Part shown: positions 25,655 through 35,700 of the stretch, piece by piece | How positions within the stretch are numbered: the first letter of the stretch is position 1 | Layout: every line of letters starts with the position of its first letter | From: Streptomyces sp. NBC_01294 | GTDB lineage: Bacteria; Actinomycetota; Actinomycetes; Streptomycetales; Streptomycetaceae | Assembly: GCF_035917235.1 (NCBI RefSeq) | Contig: NZ_CP108423.1 | Coordinates: forward strand, 4,219,001 to 4,283,000 | Reading direction: 5' to 3' | Length of the DNA stretch: 64,000 bases | Notes under the pieces: generated by a model | Told to the model about the DNA's origin: nothing | What the model saw: the letters and a program-made list of their open reading frames with translations, nothing else | Databases searched by the model: none | Made by a program: the position numbers and the translations under genes

Positions 25655-27172
25655 GTGCCTCGTGGTGATGGACGACTCAACCACGACCTGCTCCCCGGCG
25701 AAAAGGGCCCCCAGGACGCTTGCGGCGTCTTCGGTGTCTGGGCTCCGGGTGAAGAGGTCGCCAAGCTCACCTACTTCGGACTGTATGCGCTACAGCACCG
25801 TGGACAAGAGTCCGCGGGAATCGCTGTGAGCAACGGTTCCCAGATCCTCGTCTTCAAAGACATGGGCCTCGTTTCCCAAGTCTTCGACGAAACCTCTCTC
25901 GGCTCGCTCCAAGGTCATATCGCGGTCGGTCACGCCCGCTATTCGACCACCGGAGCCTCCGTCTGGGAGAACGCGCAGCCCACTTTCCGCGCGACCGCCC
26001 ACGGCTCGATCGCCCTGGGTCACAACGGCAACCTGGTGAACACCGCCGAGCTCGCCGAGATGGTCGCCGACCTCCCCCGTCAGGACGGCCGTGCCACCCA
26101 GGTGGCCGCGACCAATGACACCGACCTGGTCACCGCCCTGCTCGCGGGGCAGACCGACGAGGACGGCAAGCCCCTGACGATCGAGGAGTCGGCCACCAAG
26201 GTCCTCCCGAAGGTCAAGGGCGCCTTCTCTCTCGTCTTCATGGACGAGGGGACCCTCTACACCGCCCGTGACCCGCAGGGCATCCGCCCGCTGGTCCTCG
26301 GCCGCCTGGAGCGCGGCTGGGTGGTCGCGAGTGAGACCGCCGCCCTCGACATCTGCGGCGCCAGCTTCGTCCGCGAGGTCGAGCCGGGCGAACTCATCGC
26401 GATCGACGAGAACGGTCTGCGGACCTCTCGATTCGCGGAAGCGAAGCCCAAGGGCTGTGTCTTCGAGTACGTCTACCTGGCGCGCCCGGACACCGACATC
26501 GCCGGCCGGAACGTCTACCTCTCGCGTGTCGAGATGGGCCGGCGCCTGGCCAAGGAAGCCCCGGTCGACGCCGACCTGGTGATACCGACACCGGAGTCCG
26601 GCACGCCCGCCGCCGTCGGATACGCCGAGGCCAGCGGGATTCCGTACGGTTCCGGCCTGGTCAAGAACGCCTACGTGGGCCGGACTTTCATCCAGCCCTC
26701 GCAGACGATCCGCCAGCTCGGCATCCGGCTGAAGCTCAATCCCCTCAAGGAAGTCATCCGGGGCAAGCGCCTGGTGGTCGTCGACGACTCGATCGTCCGC
26801 GGCAACACCCAGCGCGCCCTGGTCAAGATGCTCCGCGAGGCCGGCGCGGCGGAGGTCCACATCCGGATCTCCTCGCCGCCGGTGAAGTGGCCGTGCTTCT
26901 TCGGCATCGACTTCGCCACCCGGGCCGAGCTCATCGCCAACGGCATGTCGGTCGACGAGATCGCCACGTCCCTGGGCGCCGACTCGCTCTCGTACATCTC
27001 GCTCGACGCGATGGTCGAGGCGACCACCATCCAGAAGCCCAACCTCTGCCGTGCCTGCTTCGACGGCGAGTACCCGATGGAGCTGCCCGACCCGCAGCTC
27101 CTGGGCAAGCAGCTCCTGGAGTCCGAGCTCGCGGGCGGCACGGACGCCGCCGACGCGCTCCGTCGGCCGTAG
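25655..27172 (+). CDS. purF: Amidophosphoribosyltransferase
   Basis: The first committed enzyme of purine synthesis makes phosphoribosylamine from PRPP and glutamine. A propeptide of about 22 residues precedes the N-terminal nucleophile Cys (in DACGVFGV). The glutaminase domain has ALQHRGQESAGIA. The phosphoribosyltransferase domain has the PRPP loop VVVDDSIVRGNTQ. Cysteines in KWPCFFG and LCRACFDGEYP match the [4Fe-4S] ligands of the B. subtilis-type enzyme. Length is 505 aa. The GTG start is the only one that fits, and the promoter lies so close that the mRNA is probably leaderless. purM follows after a hairpin. Confidence 0.97.
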   Translation: MPRGDGRLNHDLLPGEKGPQDACGVFGVWAPGEEVAKLTYFGLYALQHRGQESAGIAVSNGSQILVFKDMGLVSQVFDETSLGSLQGHIAVGHARYSTTGASVWENAQPTFRATAHGSIALGHNGNLVNTAELAEMVADLPRQDGRATQVAATNDTDLVTALLAGQTDEDGKPLTIEESATKVLPKVKGAFSLVFMDEGTLYTARDPQGIRPLVLGRLERGWVVASETAALDICGASFVREVEPGELIAIDENGLRTSRFAEAKPKGCVFEYVYLARPDTDIAGRNVYLSRVEMGRRLAKEAPVDADLVIPTPESGTPAAVGYAEASGIPYGSGLVKNAYVGRTFIQPSQTIRQLGIRLKLNPLKEVIRGKRLVVVDDSIVRGNTQRALVKMLREAGAAEVHIRISSPPVKWPCFFGIDFATRAELIANGMSVDEIATSLGADSLSYISLDAMVEATTIQKPNLCRACFDGEYPMELPDPQLLGKQLLESELAGGTDAADALRRP

Positions 27173-27203
27173 GCGTTTTCTCGGTTCGGCCTGCTCAACC
27201 TGC

Positions 27204-27241
27204 GCTGGGCCCTCTCTTTGAGGCTTCTCCGGGGGCCCAGC
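27204..27241 (+). promoter_or_regulatory. Hairpin in the purF-purM gap
   Basis: GCTGGGCCC (27204-27212) pairs perfectly with GGGCCCAGC (27233-27241) across a 20-nt loop that includes TTTGAGG. It stands 37 bases before the purM start. It may be a terminator, an attenuator, or an mRNA-stabilising structure. Confidence 0.5.
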
Positions 27242-27278
27242 ACCACACGCAGTAACGACACGAAAGCTCTCTCCTGTC

Positions 27279-28349
27279 ATGACAGAGAAGACCACCGGTG
27301 CCAGCTACGCAGCCGCAGGCGTGGACATCGAAGCGGGCGACCGCGCCGTCGAGCTGATGAAGGAGTGGGTGAAGAAGACGCAGCGCCCCGAGGTCCTCGG
27401 CGGCCTCGGCGGCTTCGCCGGCCTCTTCGACGCCTCCGCCCTCAAGCGCTACGAGCGACCGCTGCTCGCCTCGGCCACCGACGGCGTCGGCACCAAGGTG
27501 GACATCGCCCGCCAGCTCGGCGTGTACGACACCATCGGCCACGACCTGGTGGCGATGGTCATGGACGACATCGTCGTCTGCGGCGCCGAGCCGCTCTTCA
27601 TGACGGACTACATCTGCGTCGGCAAGGTGCACCCCGAGCGGGTCGCGGCCATCGTCAAGGGCATCGCCGAGGGCTGCGTCCTCGCCGGCTGCGCCCTGGT
27701 GGGCGGCGAGACCGCCGAACACCCCGGCCTGTTGGGCCCGGACGACTTCGACGTCGCGGGCGCGGGCACGGGTGTCGTCGAGTACGACCGGCTGCTGGGC
27801 GCGGATCGGATCCGTACGGGTGACGCCGTCATCGCGATGGCATCGTCCGGTCTTCACTCGAACGGGTACTCGCTGGTCCGCCACGTCCTCTTCGACCGGG
27901 CCGGGATGTCCCTGGACCAGCACGTCGAGGAGCTCGGCCGCACCCTCGGCGAGGAGCTGCTGGAGCCCACCAAGATCTACTCGCTGGACTGCATGGCGCT
28001 CACCCGTACGGCCGAGGTGCACGCGTACTCGCACATCACCGGCGGCGGCCTCGCCGCGAACCTGGCCCGGGTCATCCCGGACCACCTGCACGCCACGGTC
28101 GACCGTACGACCTGGGCCCCCGGCGCGATCTTCGACCTGGTCGGCAAGGCCGGCCAGGTGGAGCAGCTGGAGCTGGAGAAGACCCTGAACATGGGCGTCG
28201 GCATGATGGCCGTCGTGCCCGGCGAGTCGGTGGAGGTGGCGCTGACCGCGCTGGCCGACCGGGGTGTCGACGCGTGGGTCGCGGGAGAGATCCTGGACCG
28301 CGGCGACCGTACCGAGGGCGCGACCCTGACCGGTTCCTACGCGAGCTGA
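27279..28349 (+). CDS. purM: Phosphoribosylaminoimidazole synthetase (AIR synthetase)
   Basis: Closes the imidazole ring (FGAM to AIR) with ATP. At 356 aa it is full length. Motifs are LASATDGVGTKVDIA, GHDLVAMVMDDIVVCGAEPLFMTDYI, GGETAEHPG and ASSGLHSNGYSLVRHVL. The ATG at 27279 follows purF by 106 nt in the standard actinobacterial order. Confidence 0.98.
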   Translation: MTEKTTGASYAAAGVDIEAGDRAVELMKEWVKKTQRPEVLGGLGGFAGLFDASALKRYERPLLASATDGVGTKVDIARQLGVYDTIGHDLVAMVMDDIVVCGAEPLFMTDYICVGKVHPERVAAIVKGIAEGCVLAGCALVGGETAEHPGLLGPDDFDVAGAGTGVVEYDRLLGADRIRTGDAVIAMASSGLHSNGYSLVRHVLFDRAGMSLDQHVEELGRTLGEELLEPTKIYSLDCMALTRTAEVHAYSHITGGGLAANLARVIPDHLHATVDRTTWAPGAIFDLVGKAGQVEQLELEKTLNMGVGMMAVVPGESVEVALTALADRGVDAWVAGEILDRGDRTEGATLTGSYAS

Positions 28350-28353
28350 GCAG

Positions 28354-28402
28354 CACTGAAACCCGGCCCGGGGCGATGCCCTGGACCGGGTTTCAGTGTT
28401 TT
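28354..28402 (+). terminator. Terminator after purM
   Basis: CACTGAAACCCGG pairs with CCGGGTTTCAGTG and is followed by TTTTG, one of the few T-runs in the window. Confidence 0.88.
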
Positions 28403-28428
28403 GTCCTTCGTGCAGACGCTAAAGAGCG

Positions 28429-28695
28429 TCAAGCGCCCCGACGCTGTGCCGACGGACCGGACTCTTCGTCCTCGTCGTCGTCATCGCTGTTGTACAGCTC
28501 CGCGTACTTGGCGTACGGGTCGTCGTCGTCATCCAGATCGTCATCGACTTCGACCGGCTCGCTGACAGGCAGCAGCGGATCCGTCGGCGATGCGCCCAGC
28601 TCATTGGCCAGACGCGAGAGGTCAGTCCCGCCGCTGTTGTACTTCAGCTGGCGGGCGACCTTTGTCTGCTTGGCCTTGGCCCGGCCGCGCCCCAT
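28429..28695 (-). CDS. DUF3073 protein (88 aa)
   Basis: A small conserved actinobacterial protein of unknown function. The basic N-terminus MGRGRAKAKQTKVARQLKY is followed by a strongly acidic tail (VDDDLDDDDDPYAKYAELY, then NSDDDDEDEES). The charge split suggests nucleic-acid or protein binding. It is convergent with purM. In Streptomyces it normally sits between purM and vdh, as here. Confidence 0.93.
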   Translation of the reverse strand: MGRGRAKAKQTKVARQLKYNSGGTDLSRLANELGASPTDPLLPVSEPVEVDDDLDDDDDPYAKYAELYNSDDDDEDEESGPSAQRRGA

Positions 28696-28985
28696 GGCTC
28701 GACCCCCTCGGTGACGGGGCTCGACGGCCCCAGAGTCTGACACGCGTTCATGGTTCGGAGCGGGCTCTCCGTGGAGAGACCGTCCGTAGGGGTTTAACGG
28801 TACCTGCTTCCGCGGCCATACGGTACGCCGCCCGCATGACGCGCCCCGGTGCAGAACCAACGAGGCGCCCCGTCCTCGCTGGTCAGCTGCGATTTTAACC
28901 CTTTCCTGGCGGGCGACCCGCCGAAGTGCAGTGAGTTCCGTCTCGCCGCACCCCGGCGGGCACACCCCGGAGCCCCGGGAGTTGC

Positions 28986-30095
28986 CTACACCGCGCGCGC
29001 GGCGCGGGCGTCCGCCATCCGCTGCTCGGCGATCCGGTCGGCCGCAGCGGCCGGCGGGATGCCGTCCGACTTCGCGCGAGCAAAGATTTCGAGCGTGGTG
29101 TCGAAGATCTTCGTCGCCTTGGCCTTGCAGCGGTCGAAGTCGAAGCCGTGCAGCTCGTCGGCGACCTGGATGACGCCGCCGGCGTTGACCACGTAGTCGG
29201 GCGCGTACAGGATGCCGCGGTCCGCGAGGTCCTTCTCGATGCCCGGGTGGGCGAGCTGGTTGTTCGCCGCACCGCAGACGATCTTGGCGGTGAGGACGGG
29301 CACGCTCTCGTCGCTCAGGGCGCCGCCGAGCGCGCAGGGGGCGTAGATCTCCAGGCCCTCGGTGCGGATCAGCGCGTCCGTGTCGACGACCGCGGTGACC
29401 TTGCCCGGGTGCTTGTCCAGGATCCGGCGTACGGACTCTTCCCGTACGTCCGTGATCACGACCTCGGCGCCGTCCTGCAGCAGGTGCTCGACCAGGTAGT
29501 GGCCCACCTTGCCGACACCGGCCACGCCGACCTTGCGGCCGCGCAGGGTCGGGTCGCCCCACACGTGCTGGGCGCTGGCGCGCATGCCCTGGAAGACGCC
29601 GAAGGCGGTGAGGACCGAGGAGTCGCCCGCGCCGCCGTTCTCGGGGGAGCGGCCGGTCGCCCAGCGGGTCTCGCGGGCCACGACGTCCATGTCGGCCACG
29701 TAGGTGCCGACGTCGCAGGCGGTCACGTAGCGGCCGCCGAGGGACTCCACGAACCGGCCGTAGGCCTGGAGGAGTTCCTCGCTCTTGATGACGTCCGGGT
29801 CGCCGATGATCACGGCCTTGCCGCCGCCGAGGTCGAGACCGGCGAGGGCGTTCTTGTACGACATGCCGCGCGAGAGGTTCAGCGCGTCGAGGACGGCCTC
29901 CTCGTCCGAGGCGTACGCGTGGAAGCGCGTACCGCCGAGGGCGGGGCCCAGGGCGGTGGAGTGGATCGCGATGACGGCCTTCAGGCCGGAGGCTCGGTCC
30001 TGGCACAGCACGACTTGCTCGTGGCCACCCTGCTCCGTACGGAACAGGGTGTGCAGGACGCCGTCGGTCATTTCGGTCACGGTGGTGACTCCCAT
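28986..30095 (-). CDS. vdh: Valine dehydrogenase (Leu/Val/Phe dehydrogenase family)
   Basis: NAD-dependent deamination of branched-chain amino acids, which feeds acyl-CoA precursors of polyketides in Streptomyces. At 369 aa it has the catalytic lysine region [20 protein letters not shown], the dinucleotide-binding [18 protein letters not shown], and [22 protein letters not shown]. Two starts are possible, ATG 30095 and ATG 30071; the second lies closer to the family's usual N-terminus. Confidence 0.94.
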   Translation of the reverse strand: MGVTTVTEMTDGVLHTLFRTEQGGHEQVVLCQDRASGLKAVIAIHSTALGPALGGTRFHAYASDEEAVLDALNLSRGMSYKNALAGLDLGGGKAVIIGDPDVIKSEELLQAYGRFVESLGGRYVTACDVGTYVADMDVVARETRWATGRSPENGGAGDSSVLTAFGVFQGMRASAQHVWGDPTLRGRKVGVAGVGKVGHYLVEHLLQDGAEVVITDVREESVRRILDKHPGKVTAVVDTDALIRTEGLEIYAPCALGGALSDESVPVLTAKIVCGAANNQLAHPGIEKDLADRGILYAPDYVVNAGGVIQVADELHGFDFDRCKAKATKIFDTTLEIFARAKSDGIPPAAAADRIAEQRMADARAARAV

Positions 30096-30291
30096 GGAAG
30101 AGATGCGGCGGAAATACGCCCGCCCTGCGGGTGGGGGAGGGCGTGCTGGGAGCAGAGTAAGACCTGTGGCCCCTCCGTAGGCGACCTGTCCGTGGATCGA
30201 AACACTCCCGGAGTACGAGCGCCCCGGCTCGACCGGAGGGTGCGGGCGCTCCGGAGGTGAACCGGGCCCTCAAAAAGGGGAGTACGAGAGC

Positions 30292-31146
30292 GTGAGCGAA
30301 TCCCCCGATCCCCTGCTGCCTTCCGCCCGCTCGGCGCCGGCCGTCCCGTACGCCTCCTATCTGCGCGTCTACGAGCCCCTCGCCGCCTTCGCGGAGCCGG
30401 AGCGCACGCACTGGGCCGCCTACGCCCGGCGCGGGGTGACCCCGACCGCCCAGGACGAACTGCGCCGGTCGCTGGCGGACTTGGTCCGGGTCCCCGTGGT
30501 GGGGGTGCCGGCGCACGAGAGCGCCGACGCGTTCACGGCGGAGGTCGACGGGGTGCTGCTGGTCTGCCCGTGGCGCACCCGGCTCCGCGGCTGGCTGGCG
30601 CTCCAGGAGCTGGTCGAGCAGTTCCCGCGCCTGGTGCTGGACGCGGCGCTCCCGCCGGTGATGCGCCGGCAGGCGGCCGAGGACTACGAGCGCTGGCGCG
30701 AGCGGAACCCGGACGCCCGCCCGTGGATCCGTACGGGGGTGTGGCAGATCCCGCTGCGGTGGTTCGTCCTGGTGGCCGACGAGGAGCGGGAGTACGTGCC
30801 GGGCGAATGCCTGCGCTACCGGACCCCGATGGTCCAGGCGCGGCGTCGGCTGGCCCGGGCCCTGCGGACCCTGCGCGCCGCGGAGGGGTACGGGATGCTC
30901 GCTGAGGGCCTGGTGGAGGTCGGAAGCTGGCTGGAGGAGTTCCACCCGCGGTCGATGGTCGAACTGGACTACGGCGGGCTGCTGCACGCGCTGCCCGCGG
31001 ACGGGCTGGCGGCCGACCGGTCGGCGGGGGACCTGGCGGCGGGGATCGCGGCCCTGCGGGCCGGGGACACCGAGGGCGCGGACGAGGTCTACGGGGAGCT
31101 GGCGGAGCGGTGGCGCGCCGTCCGGGAGCGGCTTTTCGCGAATTAG
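30292..31146 (+). CDS. Conserved hypothetical protein (284 aa)
   Basis: I know no function. The protein is soluble and has neither signal peptide nor membrane segments. It is rich in Arg, Glu and Trp with segments such as LRVYEPLAAFAEPERTHWAAYAR, PWRTRLRGWLALQELVEQFP and WFVLVADEEREYVPGE. As I recall, a protein of this kind sits between vdh and bldC in other Streptomyces. The GTG at 30292 has AAAGGGGAG upstream. It is divergent from vdh. Confidence 0.82.
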   Translation: MSESPDPLLPSARSAPAVPYASYLRVYEPLAAFAEPERTHWAAYARRGVTPTAQDELRRSLADLVRVPVVGVPAHESADAFTAEVDGVLLVCPWRTRLRGWLALQELVEQFPRLVLDAALPPVMRRQAAEDYERWRERNPDARPWIRTGVWQIPLRWFVLVADEEREYVPGECLRYRTPMVQARRRLARALRTLRAAEGYGMLAEGLVEVGSWLEEFHPRSMVELDYGGLLHALPADGLAADRSAGDLAAGIAALRAGDTEGADEVYGELAERWRAVRERLFAN

Positions 31147-31713
31147 TCCTGAAGTCGCCGGTGTGGCTGTTCTGGGTCCGGAGGAGCCCGTACGTACCCT
31201 CCCGTATCGGTCGATCGTCCAATACTGGCTGATCAGATGCCTGATCATGGCATTTGGGACGTAGTACCAGGACCTACGTCCCGATACGGGCCATTGGCCC
31301 AAGCGTGACGGACCGCACTAACTACACCCTTGCGCCCTTCCCCTACCCTCGTGCCAAAATAGGACAAGGAGTCCGGGGAGGGTTCCTTCCGTCCAAGTAA
31401 GGGTGGAATGCTCGGCATTGCGCTCTACGGGGGGTCTGACGACTCCTGATCGCTCTGTGACTGATCGTCACAGTGGGGTGACTGTCCGTTATGGGACGGT
31501 CCATCGGCTTCCGCCGCTGATGAACACCTCGGAGGGCAATTCCGTCGGTTTGGCCGTCGAGGCTGGACGGATGGTGTAGTTGTAGTGCCGAGGACAAGCC
31601 GTTCGTCCTATAACCGACTCGGCCCGCGTATGTCCATTTCGGGCAACGCGGGCCAAGGTGCAGAATTTAAAGGAAAGAACCGAGATGGTTCGGTTCTCCC
31701 GAGGAGGCCGCTC
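31147..31713. promoter_or_regulatory. Long upstream region of bldC
   Basis: 567 bp without a credible gene and relatively AT-rich. At 31455-31473 stands a perfect palindrome CTGTGAC-TGATC-GTCACAG, followed by an imperfect hairpin (GACTGTCC/GGACGGTC, about 31480-31500). A TATAAC at 31609-31614 is a possible -10 about 100 bases before the bldC ATG. GGACAAGCCGTTCGTCC overlaps its upstream side and could be an operator. Confidence 0.5.
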
Positions 31714-31920
31714 ATGACCGCTCGCACCCCTGATGCCGAGCCGCTGCTGACCCCGGCTGAGGTTGCCACGATGTTCCGCGTGGACCCGAAGACGGTCACC
31801 CGCTGGGCCAAGGCTGGCAAGCTCACGTCCATCCGCACCCTGGGTGGACACCGCCGGTACCGCGAGGCCGAGGTTCGCGCACTGCTCGCGGGAATTCCGC
31901 AGCAGCGCAGCGAGGCCTGA
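31714..31920 (+). CDS. bldC: Developmental regulator BldC
   Basis: A 68-aa MerR-like DNA-binding protein that delays entry into sporulation and controls development and antibiotic production in Streptomyces. The winged helix is LLTPAEVATMFRVDPKTVTRWAKAGKLTSIRTLGGHRRYREAEVRALL. BldC binds head-to-tail repeats cooperatively. The ATG has an unusually strong ribosome binding site (GAGGAGG). A T-run terminator follows at 32030. Confidence 0.98.
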   Translation: MTARTPDAEPLLTPAEVATMFRVDPKTVTRWAKAGKLTSIRTLGGHRRYREAEVRALLAGIPQQRSEA

Positions 31921-32029
31921 GGTCGCGCAAACACCCCGCTTTACCGGGCTTATATCGGGTCCCCCAATCCGATGAAACCCACATAGCTTCATACGGCCGG
32001 GCCTGCCCCAACAGGTTCGTGGGTCGTTC

Positions 32030-32069
32030 GATCGCGCTGGACTCCGCCGGGTCCAGCGCGATCTTTTTT
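32030..32069 (+). terminator. Intrinsic terminator after bldC
   Basis: A 13-bp perfect stem GATCGCGCTGGAC/GTCCAGCGCGATC with an 8-nt loop is followed by TTTTTT. This is a textbook T-run terminator, rare in Streptomyces. Confidence 0.93.
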
Positions 32070-32540
32070 ATGCCCAGGTCAGGGGCGATATCAAGGGCGC
32101 GCGGGCGTGCCGGCAGGGTAGGTGCCATTGCACATATTAAATCGAGCATGCGTAGGGATGCGATAAAAGTACTAGTCTCAAAAACTCGTACGGTGACTCC
32201 CGTCACAGATGATCACTCTTGTATATCCGGCAATGCACCCCGTAAAGGGGATGTGCGTCAGGGGACGCATCATGCGAACGGGGGATTCCGGGCGCGGGGT
32301 GGCCGGGCGGTCCTCCCGCGGGGCGCCGGCGGTCCCCCGCACGGTCCACCCGCGGTCCACATGCGTCCACATGGGGTCGGGGGATGGCTCGGATGTGCTT
32401 CAGACGTGGTTCAGGCGTGGCTCAGAGGGGGTTGAAGGCGCCCGGGAGGCCCGTCTGGTCCGCGGGCGGCCCACGGGCCCCAGGCGGCGCTCCAGGGCGC
32501 GCCGGCCCCCTGGGCTCCTGCGCGGTGCCCCCGACAACGC

Positions 32541-32576
32541 ATCAGGGCCCGCATCCCTGAGGATGCGGGCCCTGAT
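32541..32576 (-). terminator. Terminator of tRNA-Asp copy 1
   Basis: A 16-bp perfect stem ATCAGGGCCCGCATCC with a CTGA loop, just downstream of the leftward tRNA. Confidence 0.88.
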
Positions 32577-32583
32577 GTCTCTG

Positions 32584-32657
32584 CGAACCTGACGGGACTT
32601 GAACCCGCGACCTCCACCTTGACAGGGTGGCGAGCTAACCAACTGCTCCACAGGTCC
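32584..32657 (-). tRNA. tRNA-Asp (GUC), copy 1
   Basis: Cloverleaf with acceptor GGACCTG/CAGGTTC, anticodon loop CTGTCAA (GTC) and T arm with GCGGGTTCAAGTCCCG. No encoded CCA. Apart from pair 3:70 it has the same body as the copy at 39014. Confidence 0.95.
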
Positions 32658-32726
32658 TTGATTTGCGGCCGCTCGGCGGCTGCGAATCAGACTGTACCGC
32701 AGCTCAGGGGGTGCAGTCGAACCGGA

Positions 32727-35700
32727 TCACGGCGCGGCCGCGTCCACCGCCTTCACGATCCGCTTGTCGGAGACCGGGTACGCCGTCCCGAGGGCGTGCG
32801 CGAAGTAACTGACGCGCAGTTCCTCGATCATCCAGCGGATGTCGGTGACCGAGGACGGGACCGGCCGCCCCTTCGGCAGCTGCTCCAGCAGCCAGGCGTA
32901 CTCGTCCTGCATCTCGTGGACCTTCTCCATGCGCGTGGTGTCGCGCTGGACGCCCGTGGGCATCTGCTGGAGCCGCCGGTCCACCGCCACCAGGTAGCGC
33001 ATGAGGTCCGGCAGCCTGCGCAGGCCGGTGAGCGTCACGAAGCCGGCCGGCATGAGCCCCGCCAGCTGCGTCTTGACGTCCTGGATGTTGGCGACCAGCG
33101 CGAGGCTGCCGGTGGCCTGCAGCCGGCGCTCACAGGCCTGCCAGGCGGCCAGCACCTGCTGCACCTGCCCGATCGTCCGCACGGTCGTGTCCACCAGGTC
33201 GGCGCGGACGGCCTCGTAGAGCTTGCGGAAGCCCGCCTCGTCCCAGGCCGGGCCCCCGTGGTCGGCGATCAGCCGGTCGGTCGCCGCGGTCGCGCAGTCG
33301 TCGAACAGCGCCTGGATGGAGCCGTGCGGGTTCCTGGACAGGGCCAGCTTCTGCTGGTTGGTCAGGTGGTCGGAGGCGAACTTCGCCGGGTTCACCGGGA
33401 TGTTCAGCAGGATGAGGCGCCGGGTGCCCAGCCACATGGCCTGCTGCTGCTCGGCCTCGGTGTCGAAGAGCCGTACGGACACGCTCGCGCCCTCGTCCAC
33501 CAGCGCCGGGTACGCCTTCACCGGCTGGCCGGCCCGCCGGGTCTCGAAGACCTTGGTCAGCGTGCCGATGGTCCAGTCGGTCAGCCCGGTCCGCTCCACC
33601 GACTCCCCGCCCGCCCGCTCGGCGGTGGCCGCGGCGGCCTTGGAGAGGGCCTGGCGGGCCTTCGGCTTCAGCTTGAGCCGCAGGGCCTCCAGGTCCTTGT
33701 CCTCGGCGACGTTCCTGCGGCGCTCGTCGATGATCCGGAAAGTGATCTTCAGGTGGTCGGGGATCCGGCCGAGGTCGAAGTCCTCGGCCGAGACCGGGAC
33801 CCCGACCATCCGCTGGAGCTCGCGCGCCAGGGTGACGGGCAGCGGCTCCTGCAGGGGCACCGCCGTGTCCAGGAAGCGGCCGGCGAAGTTCGGCGCGGGC
33901 ACGTAGTGCCGGCGGATCGGCTTGGGCAGCGAGCGGATCAGCTCGGTGACCACCTCTTCCCGCAGGCCCGGGATCTGCCAGTCGAAGCCCTCGTCGGTGA
34001 CCTGGTTCAGCACCTGGAGCGGGATGTGGACGGTCACGCCGTCGGCGTCCGCGCCCGGCTCGAACTGGTAGGTCACCCGGAACTTCAGCTGCCCCTGCCG
34101 CCAGGTGTCCGGGTAGTCGGCCTTGGTGACCCCGGCCGCCTTCTCGGTCAGCAGCATCTCCCGCTCGAAGTCGAGGAGTTCGGGCTCCTCGTGCTTCTTG
34201 TGCTTCCACCAGGAGTCGAAGTGAGCCCCGGACACCACGTGCGCGGGGATCTTCTGGTCGTAGAAGTCGAAGAGGGTCTCGTCGTCCACCACGATGTCGC
34301 GGCGCCGGGCCCGGTTCTCCAGCTCCTCCACCTCGGTGAGGAGCTTGCGGTTGTCGGCGTAGAACTTGTGGTGGGTCCGCCAGTCGCCCTCGACCAGCGC
34401 GTTGCGGATGAACAGCTCGCGCGAGACCTCGGCGTCGATCCGGCCGTAGTTGATCTTCCGCTGGGCGACGATCGGCACGCCGTACAGCGTGACCTTCTCG
34501 TACGCCATCACGGCGGCCTGGTCCTTCTCCCAGTGCGGCTCGCTGTAGGTGCGCTTGACCAGGTGCTGGGCCAGCGGCTCCACCCACTCGGGCTCCACCT
34601 TGGCGTTCACCCGGGCCCACAGCCGCGAGGTCTCCACCAGCTCGGCCGACATCACGAACTTCGGCTGCTTCTTGAAGAGCGAGGAGCCCGGGAAGATCGC
34701 GAACTTGGCGCTGCGGGCACCGAGGTACTCGTTCTTGTCGGTGTCCTTGAGCCCGATGTGCGAGAGCAGACCGGCCAGCAGCGAGACGTGGACGACCTGT
34801 TCGGGGGCGTCGGCCTCGTTGACGTGGATGCCCATGCTCTTGGCGACCGTGCGCAGCTGCGAGTAGATGTCCTGCCACTCGCGGATCCGCAGGAAGTTCA
34901 GGTACTCCTGCTTGCACATCCGGCGGAAGGAGGAGGAGCCGCGCTCCTTCTGCTGCTCGCGGACGTAGCGCCACATGTTCAGGTACGAGAGGAAGTCGCT
35001 GGTCTCGTCCTTGAAGCGGGCGTGGTTCTGGTCGGCCTGGGTCTGCTTGTCCGAGGGCCGCTCGCGCGGGTCCTGGATGGACAGGGCCGAGGCGATCACC
35101 ATGACCTCGCGGACGCAGTTGTTCTTGTCGGCCTCGATGACCATGCGGGCCAGACGCGGGTCCACCGGGAGCTGGGAGAGCTGGCGGCCCATCGGCGTGA
35201 GCCGCTCCTTGGGGTCCTTCTCGCCCGGGTCCAGGGCCCCGAGCTCCTGCAGCAGCTGCACGCCGTCGCGGATGTTGCGGTGGTCCGGCGGGTCGATGAA
35301 GGGGAACTTCTCGATCTCGCCCAGGCCCGCGGCCGTCATCTGGAGGATGACGGAGGCCAGGTTGGTCCGCAGGATCTCGGCGTCGGTGAACTCCGGCCGG
35401 GCGTCGAAGTCGTCCTCGGAGTACAGCCGGATGCAGATGCCGTCGCTGGTGCGGCCGCAGCGGCCCTTGCGCTGGTTGGCGCTGGCCTGCGAGATCCGCT
35501 CGATCGGCAGGCGCTGCACCTTGGTGCGGTGGCTGTAGCGGGAGATGCGGGCGGTGCCCGGGTCGATCACGTACTTGATGCCCGGGACGGTCAGGGAGGT
35601 CTCGGCGACGTTGGTGGCCAGGACGATCCGACGGCCCGTGTGCTGCTGGAACACGCGGTGCTGCTCGGCGTGCGAGAGGCGGGCGTAGAGCGGGAGCACC

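Larger units (their letters stand above)
31921..32583. other. Noncoding region between bldC and tRNA-Asp
   Basis: 663 bp with the bldC terminator at 32030-32069. A markedly AT-rich pocket at about 32127-32235 includes ATATTAAATCGAG, GATAAAAGTACTAGTCTCAAAAACTC and CTTGTATATCC, next to small hairpins (GTGAC-TCCC-GTCAC; TGCGTC-AGGG-GACGCA). Then direct CGGAT/CAGACGTGG/CAGGCGTGG words appear, and the tRNA-Asp terminator. I see no gene. A small RNA is possible. Confidence 0.5.
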
